A DNA stretch of 64,000 nucleotides from contig OX104130.1 of NCBI GenBank assembly GCA_944470555.2, positions 62,005,160-62,069,159 of the forward strand, in the 5' to 3' direction. Position numbers and translations under genes: made by a program. Positions 49,801 to 51,010 of the stretch are shown here, piece by piece (positions within the stretch are counted from its first letter, which is position 1; every line of letters starts with the position of its first letter). The notes under the pieces were generated by a model. The model was given only the letters and a program-made list of their open reading frames with translations, had not been told where the DNA came from and searched no databases. This DNA is from Heterobilharzia americana. Taxonomy: Eukaryota; Platyhelminthes; Trematoda; Strigeidida; Schistosomatidae.

Positions 49801-50469
49801 TTCTTGAATGCAACACTTGTATGCCTCAAATATTCCCTTAAATGTGATACCAATTACTCAAAAATTAAGAGTCTATAAGGATTATCGCAACTATTACTGT
49901 CGCAACAAAATCCACTTGGAGAGGACATAATTCTTTAATCCTACCAAGTAATTTAGAAAGAAAAGGAATCCTCAAAAGATACTGCGTCTGATCATTATAA
50001 AATGACTAAGTATTCCCAACTACGGATGCCCCGCAACTACGGATTACAAAGTAAAGAAACGAATTTATGCAACCGGAAATCTTGCACGAACCGCAAAGCA
50101 GAAGCATAATAATAGCCTTGTAGCCAAAACGCAGGACAAGAAACTTTGGAAACCTCCAGGAATTAATACATATATGTAGCGCAGTACATATACTACATGT
50201 ATATAGATATATATACATATTGATATATGTCAATATGTACTGACAGTTAAAGCTAAAATTGACCGGTCAAATACCCAAGGAGAAAAATATGAAAAAGCAA
50301 ACTATTAATTTCCAGATATATAAGTTTTACAAACATTAAAATCCAACCTAAAGCTTACGTCAACATAAATCACATTGAATTGCTCTTTGATAACTGATTC
50401 AATCAGCCGAACACATGAGTTGCATGTCATACCACGCACTGATATGACAGCATATTGAACCAACTTCAT
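6016..50469 (-). CDS. ATP7: Copper-transporting P1B-type ATPase (ATP7A/ATP7B family), N-terminal 893 residues in 11 exons; 3' part beyond left edge
   Basis: Joined minus-strand exons: 50359-50469, 46254-46566, 42087-42610, 37902-38238, 33765-34046, 27422-27600, 25279-25440, 21814-21884, 20436-20691, 9915-10148, 6016-6225. Phases are consistent and total 2679 nt. The product pumps Cu(I) across the trans-Golgi, vesicle or plasma membrane using ATP. Visible parts: HMA domains with CxxC at residues 16/19, 331/334 and 507/510; degenerate HMA-like units near 94-160 and 583-645; membrane helices M1 (about 664-683), M2 with Gly748-Gly749, M3 (768-790) and M4 (804-820); and the beginning of the actuator domain after 824. 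The TGE loop, CPC motif, DKTG aspartate and nucleotide-binding domain are absent, so they should lie left of position 1. Family assignment is secure from the M2-M4 block. Whether it equals ATP7A or ATP7B is not meaningful in a flatworm, where one ATP7 is the usual state (established knowledge). Confidence 0.93.
6350..6520 (+). repeat. SINE without ribozyme (GTCACAGGTTCGAAC family), degenerate
   Basis: Follows the layout of 7150-7320, 9045-9255, 20995-21175 and 49310-49510: ATTGGTTTAG box, a B-box-like segment, CTCCGCTCCAC, CTCATTCACCCTCA. Diverged relative to the other copies. Confidence 0.5.
6715..6995 (-). mobile_element. RTE-clade retrotransposon, 3' terminal fragment
   Basis: Minus-strand frame of 83 codons ending [43 protein letters not shown], stop, then a TAATAATA tail. 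This is the extreme C-terminus and 3' end of the same family as 4460-5725, 5' truncated. Confidence 0.85.
7150..7325 (+). repeat. SINE without ribozyme (GTCACAGGTTCGAAC family)
   Basis: ACTCACTGATTTAGGCAG box, GGTCACAGATTCGAACCCGC (B-box-like), CTCATATAACAGGCATGACT and GTGCATTTCATCTCG. Same order as in the 20995-21175 and 49310-49510 copies. Confidence 0.65.
7330..7955. other. Intron 10 sequence, no gene or repeat recognised
   Basis: AT-rich; nothing that I can tie to a family. Confidence 0.4.
7960..8215 (-). repeat. Third-type hammerhead SINE, degenerate
   Basis: Minus strand: GTGACTGAATGGTAAACGC (A-box-like), CTGAAGG, a broken core (TTGAGGAGTCAC) and the GTTCAGTGC helix I partner, then a tail resembling GGTTTTCAATGGTTCTCC. 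Weak but collinear with 3690-3925. Confidence 0.5.
8515..8900 (-). repeat. SR2-like RTE retrotransposon 3' end, decayed
   Basis: Shares with 180-640 the phrases GGTTAGTGAAAA and AATGACAAAGAATTCATACA, and with 25550-25860 the GTCTTCATGGACTGGTGCC segment, the reverse complement of the conserved TWHQ-type C-terminus. No open frame. Confidence 0.5.
9045..9255 (+). repeat. SINE without ribozyme, degenerate
   Basis: GGCTCATTGGTCTAAGAATTCG box, B-box region disrupted by an insert, then AATCCCACTCAGTTTG and ACCCACCTAGTTAGTACATC. Collinear with 6350-6520. Confidence 0.45.
9650..9800 (-). repeat. tRNA-derived SINE
   Basis: Minus strand: GGGTCTTATAACTCAGTTGAT (D-arm), anticodon region, GCTGCTTCAAATCCTGTCG (T-arm), then ATTTTAATTTCACC and the ATCATCGCCCAGTATCA tail typical of this family. 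Confidence 0.65.
9915..10148 (-). CDS. ATP7: ATP7 coding exon 10: M2 with GG kink, M3 and M4
   Basis: Residues 746-823, phase 0 on both sides (acceptor CCGTTTAG, donor GTGAGT). The Gly748-Gly749 pair is the M2 kink that forms the copper-entry platform. [17 protein letters not shown] (M3) and [18 protein letters not shown] (M4) are near-invariant ATP7 motifs and are the firmest evidence for the family call. Confidence 0.96.
10414..10585 (-). repeat. Sm-alpha-like SINE with intact hammerhead core
   Basis: Minus strand: GGTGGTCTAGTGGATAACGC (A-box-like), GGGTCTGAGTCTCAG (B-box-like), TCACTCACTGGAGGGAGG, then ATCCAG-CTGATGA-GTCC loop GGAT-GAAA-CGCGCCTC-CTGGAT. Core CTGATGA and GAAA are intact, stem II pairs 4 bp, helix I pairs 6 bp (ATCCAG/CTGGAT) and the cleavage triplet is CUC. 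Helix III is minimal, as in the schistosome Sm-alpha ribozyme (established knowledge). Confidence 0.8.
10600..10735 (+). repeat. Sm-alpha-like SINE, hammerhead with mutated core
   Basis: Plus strand: CATCTAG-GTGATGA-GTTC loop GGAC-GAAA-TACGTGTC-CTAGAT. Helix I is compensated (ATCTAG/CTAGAT) but the first core base is G instead of C, which should abolish cleavage. It lies head to head with the 10414-10585 copy. Confidence 0.65.
10910..11060 (-). repeat. tRNA-derived SINE
   Basis: Minus strand: TCATAGTTCAGTGGAAAGAGC (D-arm), CATCGGGTCGGTAATTCAG, GCTGGTTCAAATCC (T-arm), then ATTTTCATATCACTTTCC and CATTACGACCCAGTATC. Confidence 0.65.
11110..11250 (+). repeat. tRNA-derived SINE remnant, facing 10910-11060
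   Basis: Only the T-arm (GTTGGTTCGAATCC) and the TTTTCATTTCATC tail are clear; a TTATTATTATTATTAT run follows. Confidence 0.45.
11440..11515 (+). repeat. Sm-alpha-like hammerhead fragment
   Basis: GGTACATCCAG-CCGACGA-GTCCCAAATTTGAC-GAAA-TACGCATC-TTGGAT. The core has T-to-C at the second base (CCGACGA), so it is probably inactive. Helix I still pairs with one G-U. Confidence 0.6.
11844..12180 (+). pseudogene. Penelope-like element, GIY-YIG nuclease fragment
   Basis: The frame encodes [34 protein letters not shown], then [20 protein letters not shown], stop, [15 protein letters not shown]. This matches in order the pre-GIY segment, the CIYxFTC motif and the YIGRTER...EH core of Penelope-like elements, with the second GIY-YIG part mutated (YVERT) and an in-frame stop. 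It is an inactive fragment; the RT domain is missing. Confidence 0.75.
12181..13515. other. Intron 9 sequence between two Penelope-like fragments
   Basis: The open frame at 12147-12638 (163 codons) starts in the Penelope-like fragment, then loses similarity to anything I know. Later sequence is AT-rich without features. Confidence 0.35.
13516..13750 (+). pseudogene. Penelope-like element, GIY-YIG C-terminal fragment
   Basis: Frames joined by one shift read [38 protein letters not shown], then [20 protein letters not shown] and [10 protein letters not shown], stop. This is the AEAxAIxxLKPxLCxQK terminal motif of Penelope-like nucleases. Its start overlaps in content with the end of 11844-12180, so these are two partial copies, not one split copy. 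Confidence 0.8.
13751..15325. other. Intron 9 sequence; possible Penelope-like 3' region, otherwise unassigned
   Basis: Pyrimidine-rich flank directly after the Penelope-like stop (13750-14170), then AT-rich sequence. A short Sm-alpha hammerhead remnant (TCCTGGATTCCACTGCTAG) is at 15186-15206. Confidence 0.35.
15330..15512 (+). repeat. Sm-alpha-like SINE, full body, mutated GAAA box
   Basis: TCCCAGTGGTCTAGTGGATT (A-box-like), GGGTTCGAGTCCCAG (B-box-like), then ATCCAG-CTGATGA-GTCC loop GGAC-AAGAC. The CTGATGA core is intact but GAAA reads AAGA, so it is not expected to cleave. Confidence 0.75.
16028..16071. repeat. (TA)n microsatellite
   Basis: Pure TA dinucleotides for about 43 bp, directly at the 5' truncation point of the RTE copy that follows. 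Confidence 0.95.
16076..17222 (+). mobile_element. RTE-clade non-LTR retrotransposon, defective copy B
   Basis: Plus strand, collinear with copy A (4460-5725). Includes a 165-codon frame (16293-16790) that matches copy A's frame almost residue for residue, including the degenerate stretch after GKARQAF, then the C-terminal tail (17080-17222). It stops abruptly at GAAGCCCTATGTTCCACT without the ATT tail, and continues into unrelated sequence. Confidence 0.87.
17223..17620. other. Intron 9 sequence, nothing recognised
   Basis: No repeat body or open frame with known similarity. Confidence 0.4.
17625..17812 (-). repeat. Second-type hammerhead SINE, minus copy of a head-to-head pair
   Basis: Minus strand: CAGGTTCGAATCACTGAGG (B-box-like), then CCTTG-CTGATGA-GTG loop CAC-GAAA-ATTAGGTC-CAAG. 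The core is intact, stem II pairs 3 bp and helix I pairs CTTG/CAAG. Tail CTCCATCCAACACC is shared with the plus copy to the right. Confidence 0.72.
17813..17990 (+). repeat. Second-type hammerhead SINE, plus copy of a head-to-head pair
   Basis: Plus strand: AGGTTTAAATCCCCAAGG (B-box-like), then CACTTGA-CTGATGA-GTGC loop GCAT-GAAA-GCTAGGTATC-CATG. The core is intact and stem II pairs 4 bp. Ends in CTCCATCCAACATCAAGG, as does the minus copy. Confidence 0.72.
17991..18769. other. Intron 9 sequence with a small hairpin
   Basis: AT-rich. An inverted repeat at about 18574-18602 (AAGCACC / GGTGTTCTT around a short AT loop) stands out; no larger element boundaries were found around it. Confidence 0.35.
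18770..19660. other. GC-richer noncoding block, probably a decayed repeat
   Basis: This 0.9-kb block is distinctly less AT-rich than its flanks, has no long frame, and contains structured phrases (GGGGTCCACCTGGGTGACTG, TCTCCGGTAACAAGGGATC). I suspect the 5' noncoding part of a retroelement but recognise no coding motif. Confidence 0.35.
20030..20150 (-). repeat. tRNA-derived SINE
   Basis: Minus strand: GGACCTTGTAGCTCAGTTGG (acceptor and D-arm), CATCAGGCCGGTAACCTG, GCTGTTTCGAATCTGGC (T-arm), then AATTTTCATTTCACTTTC and the ATCATCACTTAGTATAAATA tail. Confidence 0.78.
20436..20691 (-). CDS. ATP7: ATP7 coding exon 9: membrane helices M1 and first half of M2
   Basis: Residues 660-745. Acceptor TTACTTCTAG, donor GTAACT, phase 2 in and phase 0 out. 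Starts with [15 protein letters not shown], the conserved basic edge and start of M1. It continues with a luminal loop, then [18 protein letters not shown], the first half of M2. The luminal loop contains several His residues. Strong alignment to the family in order and spacing. Confidence 0.94.
20995..21175 (+). repeat. SINE without ribozyme (GTCACAGGTTCGAAC family)
   Basis: GGCTCATTGACCTAGGCACT box, a mutated B-box, CTCTCCACCTAAAGAGGTTT, CCCTCATATAATAGATGTGG and GCTGCTGAGTATATTCCA. The order matches 7150-7325 and 49310-49510. Confidence 0.65.
21222..21378. repeat. MITE-like element with about 30-bp terminal inverted repeats
   Basis: Left arm ends CCCTAGCAACTGCTGA, right arm begins TCAGCAGTTGTTAGGG; outward both continue with GAGGA-type sequence. 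The interior is AT-rich and noncoding. A related single arm is at 40965-41025. Confidence 0.6.
21480..21545 (-). repeat. Third-type hammerhead fragment with intact core
   Basis: Minus strand: CAGTG-CTGAGGA-GTCTCATACTAGGAC-GAAA-CAGCTGTC-CAATG. The core matches CTGANGA and GAAA; helix III is the CAGCTG palindrome. Helix I is weakened by a mismatch. Confidence 0.6.
21546..21720 (+). repeat. tRNA-derived SINE fused to an inverted tail, forming a long hairpin
   Basis: A plus-strand SINE (GACCTCGTAGCTCAGCTGG, CAGGAAACCCGGTAGTC, GCTGGTTCGAATCCGGCTGC, ATTTTCATTTC) is preceded by an inverted copy of its own T-arm and tail (GAAATGAAAATTTGAACC to ACTAGCGAC). The D-arm and anticodon arm become the loop of a hairpin with arms of about 55 bp. 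Cloverleaf acceptor pairing is 6 of 7. Confidence 0.75.
21814..21884 (-). CDS. ATP7: ATP7 coding exon 8: short linker before M1
   Basis: A 71-nt exon (residues 637-660), phase 0 in and phase 2 out. Acceptor CCATTTTCAG, donor GTTTGT. It encodes [13 protein letters not shown], which closes the last HMA, then a short charged linker. It was found by phase-guided search between exons 7 and 9 and joins them without breaking frame. Confidence 0.87.
22430..22700 (-). repeat. Possible SR2-like RTE 3' UTR, decayed
   Basis: GTGAACTGATTCAAGTTG resembles the reverse complement of the GGCAACTTGAATCAATAC phrase in the SR2-like 3' region at 37690-37720. Little else is preserved. Confidence 0.3.
22701..23425. 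other. Intron 7 sequence, unassigned
   Basis: A 126-codon minus frame at 23025-23405 is open but matches nothing that I recognise and lacks obvious protein-like composition. Confidence 0.35.
23430..23750 (+). repeat. Second-type hammerhead SINE, mutated core
   Basis: GGCTTGAATCTCTGAAGG (B-box-like), GTTACCTCGAGGTTGTAAAT, then CCTTG-CAGACGA-GTGCCAACTAGGAC-GAAA-CCTAGGCC-AAGG. The second core base is A instead of T. Helix III is the CCTAGG palindrome. Confidence 0.65.
24300..24400 (+). repeat. Sm-alpha-like hammerhead fragment, one core mutation
   Basis: ATCCAG-CTGATAA-GTCC loop GGAC-GAAA-CGCGCGTC-CTGGAT. All helices match the published schistosome Sm-alpha ribozyme consensus (established knowledge), except that the core reads CTGATAA instead of CTGATGA. 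Confidence 0.72.
24716..25060 (-). repeat. Third-type hammerhead SINE with an inverted copy of its 3' end
   Basis: The minus-strand SINE (body 24830-24935, core CTGAGGA/GAAA at about 24787-24818, helix I CACTG/CAGTCC) ends in a tail at 24716-24806. The same tail, nearly identical, recurs on the plus strand at 24962-25060. The outer arms of about 85-90 bp form an inverted repeat around the B-box body. Confidence 0.65.
25279..25440 (-). CDS. ATP7: ATP7 coding exon 7: membrane-proximal HMA lacking CxxC
   Basis: Residues 583-636, phase 0 at both ends (acceptor TTCATTTAG, donor GTATGT). The HMA fold is clear ([18 protein letters not shown], then [17 protein letters not shown]), and EIGPRD is the family signature just before the first membrane helix. 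The metal loop reads SFSQC with only Cys592. In mammalian ATP7 proteins the last HMA before the membrane keeps CxxC and is functionally important, so the loss here is notable. Confidence 0.92.
25550..25860 (-). mobile_element. SR2-like RTE retrotransposon, C-terminus and 3' end
   Basis: The minus frame reads [20 protein letters not shown], then [17 protein letters not shown], the well-known C-terminal end of schistosome SR2-type RTE proteins. It continues into a 3' UTR shared with 180-640 and 27640-28020. 5' truncated. Confidence 0.75.
26090..26215 (-). repeat. tRNA-derived SINE
   Basis: Minus strand: GTCGGACGTCGTGGCTCATT, GGTAGAGTATTGGGTCGGAA, CACTGGTCCGAATCCGGCC, AAATTTTCATTTTACATTC and the ATCATCACTCAGTATAAATA tail. 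One of the clearest copies in the window. Confidence 0.78.
26225..27110 (+). pseudogene. SR2-like RTE retrotransposon, RT C-terminal third, decayed
   Basis: In order: [99 protein letters not shown], then [13 protein letters not shown]. One frameshift (around 26385) and two stops break it. Composition and motif order are those of schistosome SR2-type elements. Confidence 0.87.
27422..27600 (-). CDS. ATP7: ATP7 coding exon 6: second half of the fourth HMA
   Basis: Residues 523-582. Acceptor GTTTTAAG, donor GTTAGT, phase 1 in and phase 0 out. It begins [20 protein letters not shown] and ends its fold with an EGLGFSAEL helix, exactly the C-terminal half expected after exon 5's KLKG. The HMA is split after the first helix, as in exons 1/2. 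Confidence 0.92.
27640..28020 (-). repeat. SR2-like RTE retrotransposon 3' end, decayed
   Basis: Minus-strand remnant: the segment near 27880-28015 aligns in order with 25580-25720 (the reverse complement of the C-terminal codons), and 27700-27850 with the T-rich 3' UTR. No frame. Confidence 0.55.
28021..28455. other. Intron 5 sequence, nothing recognised
   Basis: AT-rich, no repeat phrase found. Confidence 0.4.
28460..29135 (+). mobile_element. RTE-clade retrotransposon (copy A/B family), 3' third
   Basis: [40 protein letters not shown], then [20 protein letters not shown] and [20 protein letters not shown], ending FIRNPRDK, stop, AATAATAATGAATG tail. It shares the layout of the 38835-40245 copy but in reverse orientation. 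Stops and frameshifts are present. Confidence 0.85.
29136..29640. other. Intron 5 sequence, unassigned
   Basis: A 78-codon plus frame at 29310-29546 is open but has no recognised motif. Confidence 0.35.
29650..29990 (-). repeat. SR2-like RTE retrotransposon 3' end, decayed
   Basis: Minus strand contains the reverse of CAGAAAGTTCATGAACCAGTG and AGTCTTTTACCCTCATAATC, which parallel the C-terminal region in 25643-25834. Heavily mutated. Confidence 0.45.
30165..30430 (-). mobile_element. RTE-clade retrotransposon, 3' terminal fragment
   Basis: The minus frame of 83 codons reads [54 protein letters not shown], stop, then a TTATTATT run at the left end. Same family as 6715-6995. Confidence 0.83.
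30846..32096. repeat. Large inverted repeat: two Penelope-like element ends head to head
   Basis: Left arm 30846-31357 and right arm 31401-32096 are reverse complements around a 43-nt centre (31358-31400). Over aligned parts they match closely by eye. The right arm holds about 210 bp (about 31525-31735) that the left arm has lost, within the nuclease-coding part. Both copies have the same 3' boundary on their outer sides, near 30846 and 32096. Confidence 0.85.
31470..31833 (+). pseudogene. Penelope-like element, GIY-YIG nuclease C-terminal part
   Basis: The frame reads [19 protein letters not shown] (preceded by a TGA where Cys is expected), [34 protein letters not shown], then [20 protein letters not shown] and [11 protein letters not shown]. 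This is the CxYxFxCxCG, YIGRT, EH, and EAxAIxxxKPxL order of Penelope-like nucleases. From 31549 the frame is open to a natural stop at 31833; the RT part is missing. Confidence 0.85.
32100..32766. other. Intron 5 sequence, unassigned
   Basis: A T-rich stretch around 32410-32580 resembles SR2-like 3' UTRs only loosely. Nothing else recognised. Confidence 0.3.
32767..33650 (-). mobile_element. 884-bp element with 76-bp terminal inverted repeats and an internal Gag-like frame
   Basis: Left terminus 32767-32842 and right terminus 33575-33650 are inverted repeats with 4 differences in 76 by my count. The ends are TGTAG...CTACA and are flanked by ATAG on both sides (32763-32766, 33651-33654), consistent with a 4-bp target duplication. 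The interior codes on the minus strand for a Gag-like protein (next entry). TG/CA ends and a short duplication are typical of integrase-inserted LTR elements. However, the termini are inverted, not direct, so this is not a standard LTR element or solo LTR. Confidence 0.75.
32906..33599 (-). pseudogene. Gag-like protein of an LTR-type retroelement, frameshifted
   Basis: Minus-strand pieces in order: [20 protein letters not shown] with a Glu/Lys-rich helix (33390-33599); [40 protein letters not shown] and [10 protein letters not shown] (33155-33439); then [20 protein letters not shown] and [20 protein letters not shown] (32906-33112). The FxDGDxxxFLxxFE, LLRGRAxxxY and ELxxLLRRAxP patterns are those of metaviral Gag capsid domains. 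One frameshift lies near 33439 and one stop near 33155. No zinc knuckle, protease or RT follows within the element. Confidence 0.75.
33765..34046 (-). CDS. ATP7: ATP7 coding exon 5: Ser/Asn-rich linker and first half of the fourth HMA
   Basis: Residues 429-523. Acceptor TGATTTTACAG, donor GTTAGA, phase 1 at both ends. About 65 residues of Ser/Asn/Gln-rich linker (probably disordered) precede a canonical GMTCSSC copper site at Cys507/Cys510. The reading frame is open over all 94 codons. The donor is only 114 bp from the end of the 884-bp TIR element at 32767-33650. Confidence 0.88.
34365..34530 (-). repeat. Second-type hammerhead SINE
   Basis: Minus strand: TGGTAACGTCACTGACTAC, GGGACATCAGTTCCGTAGAG, then CCTTA-CTGATGA-GTCCCAACAAACAC-GAAA-CCTAGATC-TAGCG. 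The core is intact; stem II is short (2 bp) and helix I is weak. Confidence 0.65.
34535..35095. other. Intron 4 sequence, unassigned
   Basis: AT-rich, with a GGGAAAGGGAGAGAGAG purine run near 34825-34845. No element recognised. Confidence 0.4.
35100..35960 (+). pseudogene. SR2-like RTE retrotransposon, C-terminal part and 3' UTR
   Basis: [66 protein letters not shown] and [17 protein letters not shown] follow in the SR2-like order. Then come AAKLQNGIS and a 3' UTR that is shared with 45110-45420 (CTGTGGCGCAGATGTATCC). Several stops and shifts. Confidence 0.82.
35961..37285. other. Intron 4 sequence, unassigned
   Basis: AT-rich, no long frame. No repeat phrase shared with the rest of the window was found. 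Confidence 0.4.
37290..37786 (+). pseudogene. SR2-like RTE retrotransposon, 3' end
   Basis: [17 protein letters not shown], stop, [52 protein letters not shown], then the 3' UTR with GCTACTTTGAAGTGTGGCAA. 5' truncated; ends in the (TA)n tract. Confidence 0.82.
37787..37850. repeat. (TA)n microsatellite next to an ATP7 splice donor
   Basis: About 64 bp of pure TA, following the SR2-like 3' end. Lies about 50 bp downstream (in gene sense) of the exon 4 donor at 37896-37901. Confidence 0.95.
37902..38238 (-). CDS. ATP7: ATP7 coding exon 4: HMA with NMHCNSC metal site
   Basis: Residues 317-429. Acceptor TTCTTTTAG, donor GTATGA, phase 0 in and phase 1 out. It holds an HMA with cysteines 331 and 334 (motif NMHCNSC rather than GMTCxxC). 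The body is unusually long and Asn/Lys-rich (residues 370-390), so it looks like a stretched HMA fold. The donor lies only about 50 bp from a (TA)n tract at 37787-37850. Confidence 0.87.
38835..40245 (-). mobile_element. RTE-clade retrotransposon, longest copy of the A/B family
   Basis: Minus-strand order: [40 protein letters not shown] (RT fingers), [20 protein letters not shown] (motif A region, Phe-Asp-Lys instead of the catalytic context), [20 protein letters not shown] (motif B region), [20 protein letters not shown], then [11 protein letters not shown] and [19 protein letters not shown], stop. The protein is scattered over three frames, so it is inactive. The YxDD block falls in a damaged stretch near 39600. 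Confidence 0.88.
40246..40960. other. Intron 3 sequence, possible SR2-like remnant
   Basis: The plus strand at 40440-40640 has a faint [24 protein letters not shown] reading that parallels the SR2-like LRxLxHxLxMxxxRL segment. Too decayed for a firm call. Confidence 0.35.
40965..41025. repeat. Single arm of the MITE-like repeat seen at 21222-21378
   Basis: TTAGCAGTTGCTAGGATAGA followed by GCCTTTTAATTCACTTC matches the reverse complement of the left arm at 21222-21260. Confidence 0.45.
41487..41640. repeat. Inverted repeat, arms of about 50-60 bp
   Basis: Left arm 41487-41538 (ATTTGCTGATACTTGTAATC to ATACTGGATCGAATTG) pairs with right arm 41584-41640 read in reverse; about 45 nt separate them. 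It directly precedes a full Sm-alpha-like SINE. Confidence 0.75.
41650..41828 (+). repeat. Sm-alpha-like SINE with intact hammerhead core
   Basis: CTTAGTGCCCTAGTTGATAA (A-box-like), GGGTTCGAGTCTAACTGGG (B-box-like), then ATCCAG-CTGACGA-GTC loop GAC-GAAA-CGGGCATC-CTGGAT. The core matches CTGANGA and GAAA, stem II pairs 3 bp, helix I pairs 6 bp and the cleavage triplet is AUC. Confidence 0.78.
42087..42610 (-). CDS. ATP7: ATP7 coding exon 3: end of HMA2 and a long divergent linker
   Basis: Longest exon (524 nt, residues 142-316). It enters in phase 1 after a TTTTGTAG acceptor and leaves in phase 0 at GTAAGT. The first 20 residues ([12 protein letters not shown]) close the second HMA-like unit. 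The remaining 150 residues contain no CxxC. Parts (around 200-240) have alternating hydrophobic residues that could be a further decayed HMA fold, followed by a Ser/Asp-rich acidic stretch. The exon has an open reading frame throughout and fits both neighbouring phases, so it is coding despite low recognisable similarity. Confidence 0.85.
42750..42890 (-). repeat. Second-type hammerhead SINE, mutated
   Basis: Minus strand: AGGTCCGAATCTCAGCCAGG, CATCGAAGTTGCAGATACG, then CCTTG-CTGACGA-GCGCCAACAAACAAGAGACC-TTGG. The core CTGACGA is kept but GAAA is lost. Confidence 0.62.
43200..43400 (-). repeat. Second-type hammerhead SINE, mutated core
   Basis: Minus strand: AACGTCGCTGACTACAACAC, GGGTTTAGATCTTATAGG, CCTTGAGGTCG-CAGATGA-GTGC loop TTC-GAAA-CGTAGGTC-CAACC. 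The second core base is A. Also shares a flank, ATGAAATTTGTTGCTCTCCA (43450), with 23490-23515 inverted. Confidence 0.6.
43990..45070 (+). pseudogene. Retrotransposon endonuclease fragment (RTE/CR1-type APE), decayed
   Basis: [17 protein letters not shown] at about 44310-44360 is the conserved GDxNAxxGRLG loop of apurinic-type endonuclease domains in non-LTR retrotransposons. It is followed by [11 protein letters not shown], in the position of GLxxxRSENG. Flanks carry many stops, and the extent is uncertain. Confidence 0.55.
45110..45420 (-). repeat. SR2-like RTE retrotransposon 3' end, decayed
   Basis: Minus strand shares CAATCTGTGGCGCAGATGTA with 35735-35755 and the flanking order. No frame of interest. 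Confidence 0.6.
45421..46253. other. Intron 2 sequence, unassigned
   Basis: A weak SINE-like B-box (around 45725-45785) is possible. Otherwise AT-rich, with nothing supported. Confidence 0.35.
46254..46566 (-). CDS. ATP7: ATP7 coding exon 2: end of HMA1 and a degenerate HMA2
   Basis: Acceptor TTAACAG, donor GTGAGT, entering in phase 0 and leaving in phase 1. It completes HMA1 (strand and helix ending in an MGFEAE motif, residue 67 on). It then starts a second HMA-like fold, where the expected GMTCxxC loop reads LTLPNC with only Cys106 in place. The fold pattern (hydrophobic strand, helix, GFHGV turn) remains, so I read it as an HMA that lost metal binding. This is inference. Confidence 0.9.
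46567..48435. other. Intron 1 sequence, unassigned
   Basis: No open frame, SINE body or retroelement motif that I can identify in 1.9 kb. Confidence 0.4.
48445..48605 (-). repeat. SINE without ribozyme (GTCACAGGTTCGAAC family)
   Basis: Minus strand: AGTTGGCTTCCAACCAAGTG, GGTCGTGGGTTCGAACTCCG, CTTCACCTTCCGAGGTTTGG. Collinear with 49310-49510 but inverted. Confidence 0.7.
48606..49305. other. Intron 1 sequence, unassigned
   Basis: Short open frames only; nothing recognised. Confidence 0.4.
49310..49515 (+). repeat. SINE without ribozyme (GTCACAGGTTCGAAC family), best copy
   Basis: ATGGGCCGGTGGTTTAGGAA (A-box-like), CAGTGGGTCACAGGTTTGAC (B-box-like), CGCTCCACCTACCGAGATTT, CTCACTTAATAGATGTGAC and TATACACACTGCCTACTGGA. 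It serves as the reference for the other copies. Confidence 0.75.
50160..50235. repeat. AT-rich, ATAC/TATA-rich imperfect microsatellite
   Basis: Runs of TATATGT, TATATAGATATATATACAT and ATTGATATATGTCAATATGT, including a short palindrome (TTGATATATGTCAA). Confidence 0.6.
50359..50469 (-). CDS. ATP7: ATP7 coding exon 1: start codon and first half of HMA1
   Basis: Encodes residues 1-37. The ATG at 50467-50469 follows an in-frame TAA two codons upstream (50473-50475), which fixes it as the first possible start. A GMTCNSC motif places the copper-binding cysteines at 16 and 19. The exon ends in phase 0 at a GTAAGC donor (50353-50358). No signal peptide is expected or seen, since the N-terminus of this family is cytosolic. 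Confidence 0.9.
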
Positions 50470-51005
50470 GTTTTACGCATATAGGAAGTGAAAAAAGATG
50501 GACATCGGTTTTGAATGCTTAATCCATATGGTTCAAAAACTTCCAAGTACACCCACAACTCAAAATTGCGCCCGAATGCTAGATTACTTTTCGAGTCCAA
50601 TATCCAATATCTTTTTAACTAGCTTGTGTAAACCAGCTGATTTCTTCTTGGTCTTGAGGGACGGTTTCAGATCTTTGGCCGGTTTCGATGCATTAGATCG
50701 TGCCACTCATCTGCTATAGCTGTGATTTACATAACAGGAAGTTAAGTGTTGGCTCGTTTGCCGTGGACTGTGGTGCAGTTGGCTTCTTCAGATGTCGAGT
50801 TGCCAGACAGTTGTTCGGACTGGTCGCTAGAGAGGATTAGGGATAGTGTAGATAAAACCTAGAAGGTGTTTGTGTGAGTAAAAGAAGAGAGGAGAAGTGA
50901 ACTAATGGAGTAATCTACTTACACCCAAGTTAGGTGAGTAGGGGTGCAAAGATATGAAGAACTTAGGTAAGTGAGGCTAAATTATGGCAGGCAGAAAGAG
51001 TGAAA
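50470..51005. promoter_or_regulatory. Upstream flank of ATP7; 5' UTR and promoter expected here but not resolved
   Basis: Directly upstream of the ATP7 ATG in gene sense. An in-frame stop is at 50473-50475. No convincing TATA box, trans-splice acceptor or CpG-like feature can be assigned. From about 50720 on, the sequence reads as the 3' end of a minus-strand CR1-like element, so less than about 250 bp separates the start codon from repeat DNA, unless untranslated exons lie further up. Confidence 0.35.
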
Positions 51006-51010
51006 AGGGC

